Below are positions 54,073 to 61,472 of a stretch of 64,000 nt of DNA, in pieces (the stretch's first letter is position 1; each line of letters opens with the position of its first letter). Both the position numbers and the translations under genes were made by a program. The stretch spans positions 138,078 to 202,077 of the forward strand of contig NZ_FOMI01000007.1 of assembly GCF_900112595.1 (NCBI RefSeq), read 5' to 3'. Under the pieces are notes generated by a model that was not told the DNA's origin, ran no database searches, and saw nothing but the letters and a program-made list of their open reading frames with translations. The stretch is from Algibacter pectinivorans (GTDB taxonomy: Bacteria; Bacteroidota; Bacteroidia; Flavobacteriales; Flavobacteriaceae).

Positions 54073-54114
54073 AGGTTTTTCTCCTCGTTAAATTATATGT
54101 TTAAATTTTAATAT

Positions 54115-55026
54115 ATGTTTGACAAAACACCTTTTACACTTACCCAACAAGTAGCACAACTTAAACAAAGAGGCTTAATAATTAAGCACCCGCGTATTGC
54201 TGAAAAATACCTTATTAATATTAGCTATTATAGATTAGGTGAGTATTGGTATGTCATGCAATCGGATAAAGAAAACCATACATTTAAACCCAACAGCAAA
54301 TTCGAAGACGTTATAGCTTTATACAATTTTGATGCAGAATTACGATTATTACTTTTTGATGTTATTGAAAAAATAGAAATTAGTTTACGTACAAAATTGA
54401 TTTATCATCTATCTCATGAGATTGACCCTTGGTGGTTTCAGAATTTCGATTTATTTAACGATAGTAAAGCCTTAGTTAAAACATTATCTAATTTAGAAAA
54501 TGAAATAACACGAACTAAAGATGAATCTATAAAAAACCATATTAAAAAATATAAAGATGATAAAAGGTTTCCTCCTGCATGGAAATCTTTAGAACAAACA
54601 AGTTTTGGAGGATTATCAAAATTGTATGGAAATTTAAAACATACTGTAAACTCGAAAGATGTTATAGCTGTAGAGTTTGGAGCTGTTAATCATACGTATT
54701 TACCTAGTTGGCTGCAATCTATTGCGGTTATTCGCAACTATTGCGCACATCATTCTCGTTTGTGGAACAGAAACATACCAGGTACGGTTAAATTACTATC
54801 AAAACCACCAAATCCTTGGATAACAGAGCCTAATAACGTACCAAAACAACATGAGTTTTCAAAACTTTATGTACATATGTGTTTAATGCGCTATATGCTA
54901 AACACAATTCTTCCAAGAAATGAGTTTGCATCTAGATTAAATAACCTATTTGAAAAATACCCTAATGTAGACCCGAATGCCTTAGGAATGAAACCTAAAT
55001 GGCAAGAAGAACCATTATGGAAATAA
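54115..55026 (+). CDS. Abi_2 family (AbiD/AbiF-like) abortive infection protein
   Basis: 303 residues, the usual length. FTLTQQVAQLKQRGLIIKHPRIAEKYLINISYYRLGEYW is the family start. The HEPN-type catalytic motif R-x4-H is present as R207-N-Y-C-A-H212 followed by HSRLWNR. Such proteins are thought to be RNA-cleaving toxins that stop phage growth. It stands alone after the restriction-methylase gene, with its own promoter and a structured leader. Its stop is 33 nt before repeat copy 7. Confidence 0.88.
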   Translation: MFDKTPFTLTQQVAQLKQRGLIIKHPRIAEKYLINISYYRLGEYWYVMQSDKENHTFKPNSKFEDVIALYNFDAELRLLLFDVIEKIEISLRTKLIYHLSHEIDPWWFQNFDLFNDSKALVKTLSNLENEITRTKDESIKNHIKKYKDDKRFPPAWKSLEQTSFGGLSKLYGNLKHTVNSKDVIAVEFGAVNHTYLPSWLQSIAVIRNYCAHHSRLWNRNIPGTVKLLSKPPNPWITEPNNVPKQHEFSKLYVHMCLMRYMLNTILPRNEFASRLNNLFEKYPNVDPNALGMKPKWQEEPLWK

Positions 55027-55059
55027 TTAACCCACTCCCAAACCCTAGCAAGCACACCC

Positions 55060-55168
55060 GCGTTAAGGATTGAACGGCATGTTTGAGCTCCCGACAAAGG
55101 AGGAGCGAGTAGTGAAAGCCTGCCCCCTTTTTTGGGGTAACCTGCCTACCGGCAGGCAGGCGCCCAAA
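55060..55168 (+). repeat. Modular GCGTTA repeat, copy 7 (subtype B, with inserted palindrome)
   Basis: Begins GCGTTAAGGATTGAACGGC, centre GAGCTCCCGACAAAGGAGGAGC as in copy 4, end GCGCCCAAA. A CCTGCC...GGCAGG palindrome (55141-55160) interrupts its right end, apparently a nested member of the CCTGC-type palindromes. Confidence 0.85.
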
Positions 55169-55185
55169 TAATTATTAAACTAAAA

Positions 55186-55209
55186 AACGCCCACTAAAAA
55201 GTGAGCGTT
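55186..55209 (-). terminator. Terminator of the DUF4870 gene
   Basis: AACGCCCACT (55186-55195) and AGTGAGCGTT (55200-55209) with one mismatch and AAAA loop; the minus strand has a T-run after the stem. Confidence 0.75.
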
Positions 55210-55243
55210 CTACTTATCTCGTTCAAAATACTAACTAATAAAA

Positions 55244-55582
55244 TTAAGAGATAAAAGTAAATGTTAATGGATAATGTACTGCTTCGCCTCTACTTGCTCT
55301 TACTGCATTAACTATTGGGAAAATTATAGATACAATACCTAAAACTGCAAAGCCTAACAGACCTAAACCAAATAATAAAATTAACGGTACGCAGATTATG
55401 CACCAAACTATTAAACTTAATTGAAAGTTTAGGATGTTTTTACCATGAGTATCCATGTGGTACACTTTGTCTTTTTGTGTAAGCCACAGCACTAACGGTA
55501 ATAGTAAACTACCAAAACCGGTTATTAAGGTTATTAACTGACTTAAATGTGTAATGACTAAAAGTTGATTGTCTTGTTTCAT
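55244..55582 (-). CDS. DUF4870 membrane protein
   Basis: 112 residues, three hydrophobic helices. VITHLSQLITLITGFGSLLLPLVLWLTQKD and HGKNILNFQLSLIVW are typical of DUF4870, a widespread small membrane family without known function. It is a single gene with a terminator 34 nt downstream. Confidence 0.85.
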   Translation of the reverse strand: MKQDNQLLVITHLSQLITLITGFGSLLLPLVLWLTQKDKVYHMDTHGKNILNFQLSLIVWCIICVPLILLFGLGLLGFAVLGIVSIIFPIVNAVRASRGEAVHYPLTFTFIS

Positions 55583-55681
55583 GATGATTAATTATTGATT
55601 GATACTTATATGACGACGAAAACCAAAAATTGTTACAGCATGAATGCATAAAACAGAAAACAGCCTATTTTTAGAGCTACT

Positions 55682-56524
55682 TTAGTCTTTATGTTGCAGT
55701 ACTAAAAGGGGAATATCTATTTTAAAGGCGAGCCTCTCCACGGTATGGGTGGTAAATAAACGTTCTAAAAAGGAGTGTTTTTTATTAACTATAGCAAGAA
55801 TATCTATATGGTCTGCTTTTATAAATGTGCTAACATCTTTAAATAGCTTACTACTTGTTGTATTTAGGTAGTGGTGTGTTAAATTGTTAAAAAGGCTTGA
55901 AAAGAAATCTGTATTATCTTGAGCACGATACAGTAAATTATTTTTGTCGGAAAGATGAAGCACATCCAAAGCAGCGTTATTATGGTTTACAAATTGGGTT
56001 AAAACATCTAACTCGCCAGTTTTAAACTGTTTTGAATTTGTGGTTATAAATGCCAAACGATCTATGCCGTTATAGCTATAACCATTGGGAATAGCCAATA
56101 CAGGAACCAAACAACGTTGCATTACACGTACCGTATTACTACCAAAAAGCACTTTTTCTAGCCCTGAAGCTCCTTTAGTGCCCATTACAATTAAATCGAT
56201 ACTATGCTTCTCGCTTACCTGGTTTATAGAATCTATAAAATTATCGTAATCGACTATAGAGCGAAATTCATGCCTTTGGTTATTATAGCTTTTTTTAATA
56301 GTGGTTAAAATATTAGATATAGATTTTTTAGCAGCATCTATTAAGGTTTTATAAATAGTTGTAGATGAATTTACTGCAATCATATTATCTGAAATAAAGG
56401 ATGATGCCTTCTGAATGTTTAAAATATAGAACTGACAGTCTTCATTTTTAAACAACTTTAAAGCGTAATGAATAGCATTTATAGAGTTTTTGGAGAAATC
56501 TGTGGGTAATAATATATGTTTCAT
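55682..56524 (-). CDS. Universal stress protein
   Basis: 280 residues, two UspA-type halves. The first has an intact nucleotide-binding pattern GTKGASGLEKVLFGSNTV (G-x2-G-x9-GS); the second (about 150-280) lacks it but keeps the tail VERLAFKIDIPLLVLQ. It is probably an ATP-binding stress regulator in the cytoplasm. A single gene. Confidence 0.87.
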   Translation of the reverse strand: MKHILLPTDFSKNSINAIHYALKLFKNEDCQFYILNIQKASSFISDNMIAVNSSTTIYKTLIDAAKKSISNILTTIKKSYNNQRHEFRSIVDYDNFIDSINQVSEKHSIDLIVMGTKGASGLEKVLFGSNTVRVMQRCLVPVLAIPNGYSYNGIDRLAFITTNSKQFKTGELDVLTQFVNHNNAALDVLHLSDKNNLLYRAQDNTDFFSSLFNNLTHHYLNTTSSKLFKDVSTFIKADHIDILAIVNKKHSFLERLFTTHTVERLAFKIDIPLLVLQHKD

Positions 56525-56691
56525 GGCACAAAGGTTTATTTCTAAAATTATAGTATTTCTCCCTTAAAAACTATGACAAAAATCAGTAAACGGTAACCAT
56601 AAAAAAATAATAAATTAGCATAATAATTATTAGCATTGTATTTTCGGCACAATAAATGATAAATAGCTCGTTATAACCAAAACTATATTTT

Positions 56692-57447
56692 ATGATTCGT
56701 ATCTCTTTATTGGTATTATTTTTTGTTTCAATAACAATAAATGCACAAAATAGCGCTATTGGAACCAATGAAAAACTAGCCTACACAGCATCTTACAACA
56801 TGTCTGGAGTTTTAACCGATTTGGCCGAAGTTACCATGGAAACCAGCACCGTTAAAACATCGAAAGCCACACTTTTACGTTTAAAATGTAGAGCTTTTAC
56901 TTATAGTAAATGGGACAGTTTCTTTAAAATTAGAGATTTATACGAAACTTATGTAAGCCCAAAAACCTTAACACCATACTTACATAACCGCGAAATTAAT
57001 GAAGGTAGTTATTTTAAAAACATGAAATACACCTTTAGCCATAAAACCAATACGGTAAAAACAGTACAAACCAAGAAAAACAACTGGGTAGAGAAAAAAA
57101 CAGTATCTATTGGTGCAGATACAAAAGATATTATCTCGACATTATACAGTATAAGAACATTCGATTTAACAAACCTAAGTTCTGGAACGAGTAAAATATT
57201 TACTATTTTATTTGACCGTGAAGAGGTAAAGGCTAAAGTGACTTATTTAGGAAAAGAAACCATATCTACCGCTTTAGGTAAAAAGGCTTGCTACAAGCTT
57301 TCTATGGGGTCTGCCACAAATTCTAAGGTAAATGGAACTATATGGCTATCTGCCGATGCAAACAAGATTCCTGTTTATGTGCAATTTAAAATTCCTGTAG
57401 GTACAGGCGAGTTAAAACTTAAATCGGCTTCTGGCTTAAAAAATTAA
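56692..57447 (+). CDS. DUF3108 domain exported protein
   Basis: 251 residues: signal peptide (1-19, FFVSITINAQ), then a beta-rich DUF3108 domain (LAYTASYNMSGVLTDLAEVTM ... DTKDIISTLYSIR ... GTIWLSADANKIPVYVQFKIPVGTGELKL). The family is periplasmic and of unknown function. It lies 10 nt before a small membrane protein gene, so they are probably co-transcribed. Confidence 0.82.
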   Translation: MIRISLLVLFFVSITINAQNSAIGTNEKLAYTASYNMSGVLTDLAEVTMETSTVKTSKATLLRLKCRAFTYSKWDSFFKIRDLYETYVSPKTLTPYLHNREINEGSYFKNMKYTFSHKTNTVKTVQTKKNNWVEKKTVSIGADTKDIISTLYSIRTFDLTNLSSGTSKIFTILFDREEVKAKVTYLGKETISTALGKKACYKLSMGSATNSKVNGTIWLSADANKIPVYVQFKIPVGTGELKLKSASGLKN

Positions 57448-57457
57448 ACGTATAAAA

Positions 57458-57820
57458 ATGAAAAAAGCACTAACCATTTTAGCATTAATAGCGTCAATAT
57501 TTGCAGTTATTTTTTCGGTTTTACCTATTTCTAACCTCGCTATATTTCCTGCAATAGCGGCTTTAATATTTGGCCTAATAGCCTTTTATTTATCTAAAAA
57601 AGAAGGTCAAGTAAAAAAAATAATTCAATTTACATTTCTATTAACTATTGTTGCTTTGGCTCTAACAACATATAAAGCCATTTTTACAACTACCGAAATT
57701 GCAGACACCCAAGCCATTGAAGCTAAGGAAGTTAAACTTGAAGAGGAATCTTTAGAAGAGTTAGAAGATTTAGATATTGAAATAGATGAATCTGAACTAG
57801 AAGACATTTCGTTTGAGTAG
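57458..57820 (+). CDS. Small membrane protein with acidic tail
   Basis: 120 residues: three hydrophobic stretches (about 3-22, 24-46 and 57-76) and a strikingly acidic C-terminus (from EAKEVKLEEESLEELEDL). I do not recognise a family. It follows the DUF3108 gene closely and is presumably in the same transcript. Confidence 0.65.
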   Translation: MKKALTILALIASIFAVIFSVLPISNLAIFPAIAALIFGLIAFYLSKKEGQVKKIIQFTFLLTIVALALTTYKAIFTTTEIADTQAIEAKEVKLEEESLEELEDLDIEIDESELEDISFE

Positions 57821-57844
57821 TAAGTAATTTCACTCTAAAATATA

Positions 57845-57852
57845 TATATTTG
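57845..57852 (+). promoter_or_regulatory. -7 promoter box of the first M28 peptidase gene
   Basis: TATATTTG matches TAnnTTTG, about 97 nt upstream of the start at 57949. Confidence 0.4.
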
Positions 57853-57948
57853 CCTTAGTTTTTATGAAACTAACAAGCTATTAATTCCCCGCCCCTAACG
57901 AAATAATTTGATTGTGAGTTACATGTAATTAATAATGAGTTATTATAC

Positions 57949-59001
57949 ATGAAATTTATTGGAATACTCTCTTTTTTCACATTAGTTGGCACGTGCTCTA
58001 CCCCTAAGTATGTTGTAAAATTACAAAACCTAAAAGACGCTATTGTTTTATCGGACAGCACTTTAGTAATGCAATATGCCAATAGCATTACTAAAAACGA
58101 GCTTAAAACACATTTATATAAGTTTACTTCCGATGATTTTGAAGGGAGAAAAGTTGGCGAACCCGGACAAAAACTAGCAGCCAATTATTTAAAATCATAT
58201 TATATTAAGGAGCAAATAAAATCGCCTTTAGGAACCAATAATTACTACCAAATTATCCCGGAAAGTTTTTTTTCTAATAAACACAAAAGTTCCGAAAATG
58301 TTTTAGCTTATATTGAAGGTAGCGACACCCCTGAAGATATTATAATTATTTCTGCCCATTTAGATCATTTAGGTGTTAATGAAGATGGTAAAATAAATTC
58401 TGGTGCCGACGATGATGGCTCTGGAACCGTAGCGCTTCTAGAAATGGCACAAGCCTTTAATTTAGCAAAGTTAGATGGCAATGGCCCTAAACGAAGTATT
58501 TTATTTTTACATTTAACAGCCGAAGAAATAGGCAAAAGAGGCTCTGAATATTATACCAACCACCCCGTTTTCCCTCTGGAAAATACCATAGCCAACCTAA
58601 ATATAGATATGATTGGTCGTGTTGACGACTTACATAAAAATAATACAGATTATATTTATTTAATAGGTGACGATAGGCTGAGTCAAGAACTTCATTTTAT
58701 TTCTGAGAAAACTAATAACACCTTTTTTAATATAGACTTAGACTATAGGTATAATGCATTAAACGATGCCAATAATTACTACTCCAGATCCGATCATTAT
58801 AATTTTGCGCTACACAATATTCCTGTTATTTTTTATTTTAATGGCGAACATGCCGATTACCATAAGGAAACAGATACACCAGATAAAATTAACTACCCCT
58901 TACTAGAAAAACGCACTAAACTTATTTTTGCTACCGCATGGCAAATCGCCAATCAAGACCGCAGACTTGCTATTGATGCCGAAAATGAATTGTTAAAATA
59001 G
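57949..59001 (+). CDS. M28 family zinc aminopeptidase (lipoprotein), copy 1
   Basis: 350 residues. A signal peptide with a lipobox-like LVGTC (Cys16) suggests a membrane-anchored form. Zinc ligands are complete: H in SAHLDHLG, D in SGADDDGSGT, E-E in TAEEIGKRG, D in NIDMIGR and H in GEHADYHK. It removes N-terminal residues from peptides in the envelope. It is a paralogue of the next gene, with the same order of all motifs. Confidence 0.87.
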   Translation: MKFIGILSFFTLVGTCSTPKYVVKLQNLKDAIVLSDSTLVMQYANSITKNELKTHLYKFTSDDFEGRKVGEPGQKLAANYLKSYYIKEQIKSPLGTNNYYQIIPESFFSNKHKSSENVLAYIEGSDTPEDIIIISAHLDHLGVNEDGKINSGADDDGSGTVALLEMAQAFNLAKLDGNGPKRSILFLHLTAEEIGKRGSEYYTNHPVFPLENTIANLNIDMIGRVDDLHKNNTDYIYLIGDDRLSQELHFISEKTNNTFFNIDLDYRYNALNDANNYYSRSDHYNFALHNIPVIFYFNGEHADYHKETDTPDKINYPLLEKRTKLIFATAWQIANQDRRLAIDAENELLK

Positions 59002-59063
59002 ATTGAAAACCTGCATGTCTATAGATACAATTTTGTAATATCGTACAATAAAAATGATTTAAC

Positions 59064-60080
59064 ATGAAAACATTAGCCCTTTTAATTTGTGCTAGCCTAC
59101 AAATAGCGTCTTGTAGCTCTTCACAAAATAAAAAGAAAACAGAAAAAGAAACTACGCCTGAAACCTACGCGAACACGATAACTGCAAGCGAACTTAAAAC
59201 AATGCTTTACACCTATGCTTCTGATGATTTTGAAGGTAGAAAAACGGGCGAACCCGGACAAAAAAAAGCTATAGAGTTTATAAAAAGCAATTACCAATCC
59301 AATAACATTCCTTCCCCAATTGCTCCAGACGATTATTTTCAAGACATTCCAGGAAGCTATTTTGGCAATAACATTAAAGATTCCGAAAATGTAATTGCTT
59401 ATATAAAAGGAAGTGAAAAACCAGATGAAGTTATTATTATTTCGGCACATTTAGATCATATTGGCGTATCTGGAAATGGCGATATTAATAATGGTGCAGA
59501 TGATGATGGATCTGGAACCGTGGCTATTTTAGAAATTGCTGAAGCTTTTAAAGCGGCCGAAAAAGAAGGTCATGGTCCAAAACGTACCGTTGTATTTTTA
59601 CATGTTACAGGCGAAGAAATTGGACTTTACGGGTCGCGTTATTACTCTGATGAAGACCCTATTTTCCCTTTAGAAAACACAGTAGCCAATTTAAATATAG
59701 ATATGATAGGTCGTGTAGACCCAAAGCATGAAGCTAGTGGAAAAAACTACTTATACCTTATTGGATCGGATAAATTAAGTAAGGAGTTGCATACTATATC
59801 TGAATACGTTAATAAAAAACATTTCAATTTAGAATTCGATTATACATATAATGATGATAACGATCCTAATCGATTTTATTACAGATCGGACCACTACAAC
59901 TTTGCAAAAAACAACATTCCAGTAATTTTTTACTTTAATGGTACACACGCCGATTACCACAAACCATCGGACACGCCAGATAAAATAAACTATGAGTTTT
60001 TAGAAACCCGAGCTAAACTTATTTTCCATACGGCTTGGGAGCTTGCTAATAGAGAAGAACGCATTAAGCTGGACCAATAG
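59064..60080 (+). CDS. M28 family zinc aminopeptidase (lipoprotein), copy 2
   Basis: 338 residues with a lipobox LQIASC (Cys17) and a charged linker. Zinc ligands are again complete: SAHLDHIG, NGADDDGSGT, TGEEIGLYG, NIDMIGR and GTHADYHK. It and copy 1 share long identical stretches (DDFEGRK, GEPGQK, SDHYNFA), so they arose by tandem duplication. A bidirectional terminator follows. Confidence 0.88.
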   Translation: MKTLALLICASLQIASCSSSQNKKKTEKETTPETYANTITASELKTMLYTYASDDFEGRKTGEPGQKKAIEFIKSNYQSNNIPSPIAPDDYFQDIPGSYFGNNIKDSENVIAYIKGSEKPDEVIIISAHLDHIGVSGNGDINNGADDDGSGTVAILEIAEAFKAAEKEGHGPKRTVVFLHVTGEEIGLYGSRYYSDEDPIFPLENTVANLNIDMIGRVDPKHEASGKNYLYLIGSDKLSKELHTISEYVNKKHFNLEFDYTYNDDNDPNRFYYRSDHYNFAKNNIPVIFYFNGTHADYHKPSDTPDKINYEFLETRAKLIFHTAWELANREERIKLDQ

Positions 60081-60098
60081 TTAAATGAATCCCACAAA

Positions 60099-60128
60099 AA
60101 AAGCCTTTCAATTTCTTGAAAGGCTTTT
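60099..60128. terminator. Bidirectional terminator between the M28 and tRNA-His genes
   Basis: A 13-bp stem AAAAGCCTTTCAA/TTGAAAGGCTTTT with a TTTC loop, between convergent transcripts. Confidence 0.9.
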
Positions 60129-60136
60129 ACTTTTTG

Positions 60137-60211
60137 GGTGGAAGACCGGATTCGAACCGGCGACCCTTGGTACCACAAACCAATGCTCTAACCAACTGAG
60201 CTACAACCACC
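60137..60211 (-). tRNA. tRNA-His (GTG)
   Basis: Minus-strand cloverleaf: D arm GCTC...GAGC, anticodon arm TTGGT-TTGTGGT-ACCAA with anticodon GTG, T arm GCCGG-TTCGAAT-CCGGT (its first pair is G-T). The extra G at -1 (60211) pairs with C73, as in all tRNA-His. The acceptor stem has two adjacent T-T (U-U) mismatches at positions 5-68 and 6-67. CCA is not fully encoded. Confidence 0.92.
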
Positions 60212-60397
60212 ATGTGTTTTTTATCAAACTTTAAAAAAGTTTTTCAAAAAGGATTGCCCTAACTATAGCGTTAAAACCCTCCTTGCAAGTACATTTTTGT
60301 AATGCGTGTGCAAATGTAATTGATTTCATTCTTTATAACAAAGACTTTTTTTAAAATTTTTCGTTAAAAATGAAAATAATTTGCTCTGGAATTCTAA

Positions 60398-61114
60398 CTA
60401 CTTTAAATCGAACAAACTATCAACGGCTGCATAGCGCTCTACCGTAAATCCTTCGGCATGCTCTACGCCTATTAATCGGCCTAAATCTCTAGACCTATAA
60501 ATTATACTATCTGTAAAGTTCTTACTAGATATCGGGGTCTGTGGCTCTTTACTATTGGCATCAAAAAACTGAGTTTTATATGCCAATACAGCATCCATTT
60601 TTTTATCTATATAACCCGTAACATCAACCGCTACATCAGGTTCTATATGTTTCCATTGTATATAATGATATACTTGCTTTGGTCGCCATGGCTCTTGTAT
60701 AACGCCATCATCTTTGGTTTCAATTTTAACTAAACCACTTAAAAAACAAGCATCACTAACTAATTTGCTGCCTTTACCATGATCTATATGCCTATCGTCA
60801 ATAGCATTACATAATATAAGTTCTGGCCTATACTTTCTTATCATTTTAATAATAGCCAATTGGTGCTGTTTATCATTAACAAAAAACCCATCAGCAAATT
60901 TTAAATTAGTACGCATACTAACTCCTAATATTTTTGCAGCATTAAAAGCTTCTTCATCCCTTATTTCAGCAGTACCTCGTGTACCTAACTCGCCTCTAGT
61001 TAAATCTATAATGCCTACTTTTTTACCATTACTCACTTCTTTGGCTAGTGTAGCACCACAACCTAGTTCTACATCATCAGGATGTGCTCCAAAGGCTAAA
61101 ATATCTAATTTCAT
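60398..61114 (-). CDS. bshB1: Bacillithiol biosynthesis deacetylase BshB1
   Basis: 238 residues. The zinc site of the LmbE/PIG-L deacetylases is present: AFGAHPDDVELGCGATLA and RHIDHGKGSKLV. The rest, TRGELGTRGTAEIRDEEA and YKTQFFDANS, is specific for BshB1. It deacetylates GlcNAc-malate in bacillithiol synthesis. A single gene. The 359-nt region to the SLC13 gene has only a short dyad. Confidence 0.92.
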   Translation of the reverse strand: MKLDILAFGAHPDDVELGCGATLAKEVSNGKKVGIIDLTRGELGTRGTAEIRDEEAFNAAKILGVSMRTNLKFADGFFVNDKQHQLAIIKMIRKYRPELILCNAIDDRHIDHGKGSKLVSDACFLSGLVKIETKDDGVIQEPWRPKQVYHYIQWKHIEPDVAVDVTGYIDKKMDAVLAYKTQFFDANSKEPQTPISSKNFTDSIIYRSRDLGRLIGVEHAEGFTVERYAAVDSLFDLK

Positions 61115-61373
61115 CTGTGTTTATTTATTGTTTTTATTGTTACCTATAGTATCCATATAATCATTCTTCTAAAAAGCGAACTATTAATATGCATGTTTAA
61201 TGTATCAATTAAATCTTTTTAATCCCATTTAAGGTTTCTATAAATCATTTAATTCATCTAAAACATAGAATATCGTAAAACTCTGCATAGCGAAAACGTA
61301 TTCGTTAACATTTTTTGTAACTAATACATTATAAATATACCAAATACTTAAAAATAACGCCTTTACCCAAAGC

Positions 61374-61387
61374 ATGACATTCGTCAT
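61374..61387. promoter_or_regulatory. Short dyad upstream of the SLC13 gene
   Basis: ATGAC-ATTC-GTCAT, a perfect inverted repeat about 85 nt before the SLC13 start. It could be an operator; the factor is unknown. Nothing else stands out in 61115-61472. Confidence 0.3.
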
Positions 61388-61472
61388 AATTCTTACAGGA
61401 TAATCACAGTAATTTTACTCTATAATTATTACGAACCCTATAGCAGTCAAAGCTAATAAAGAATTACAAGAT

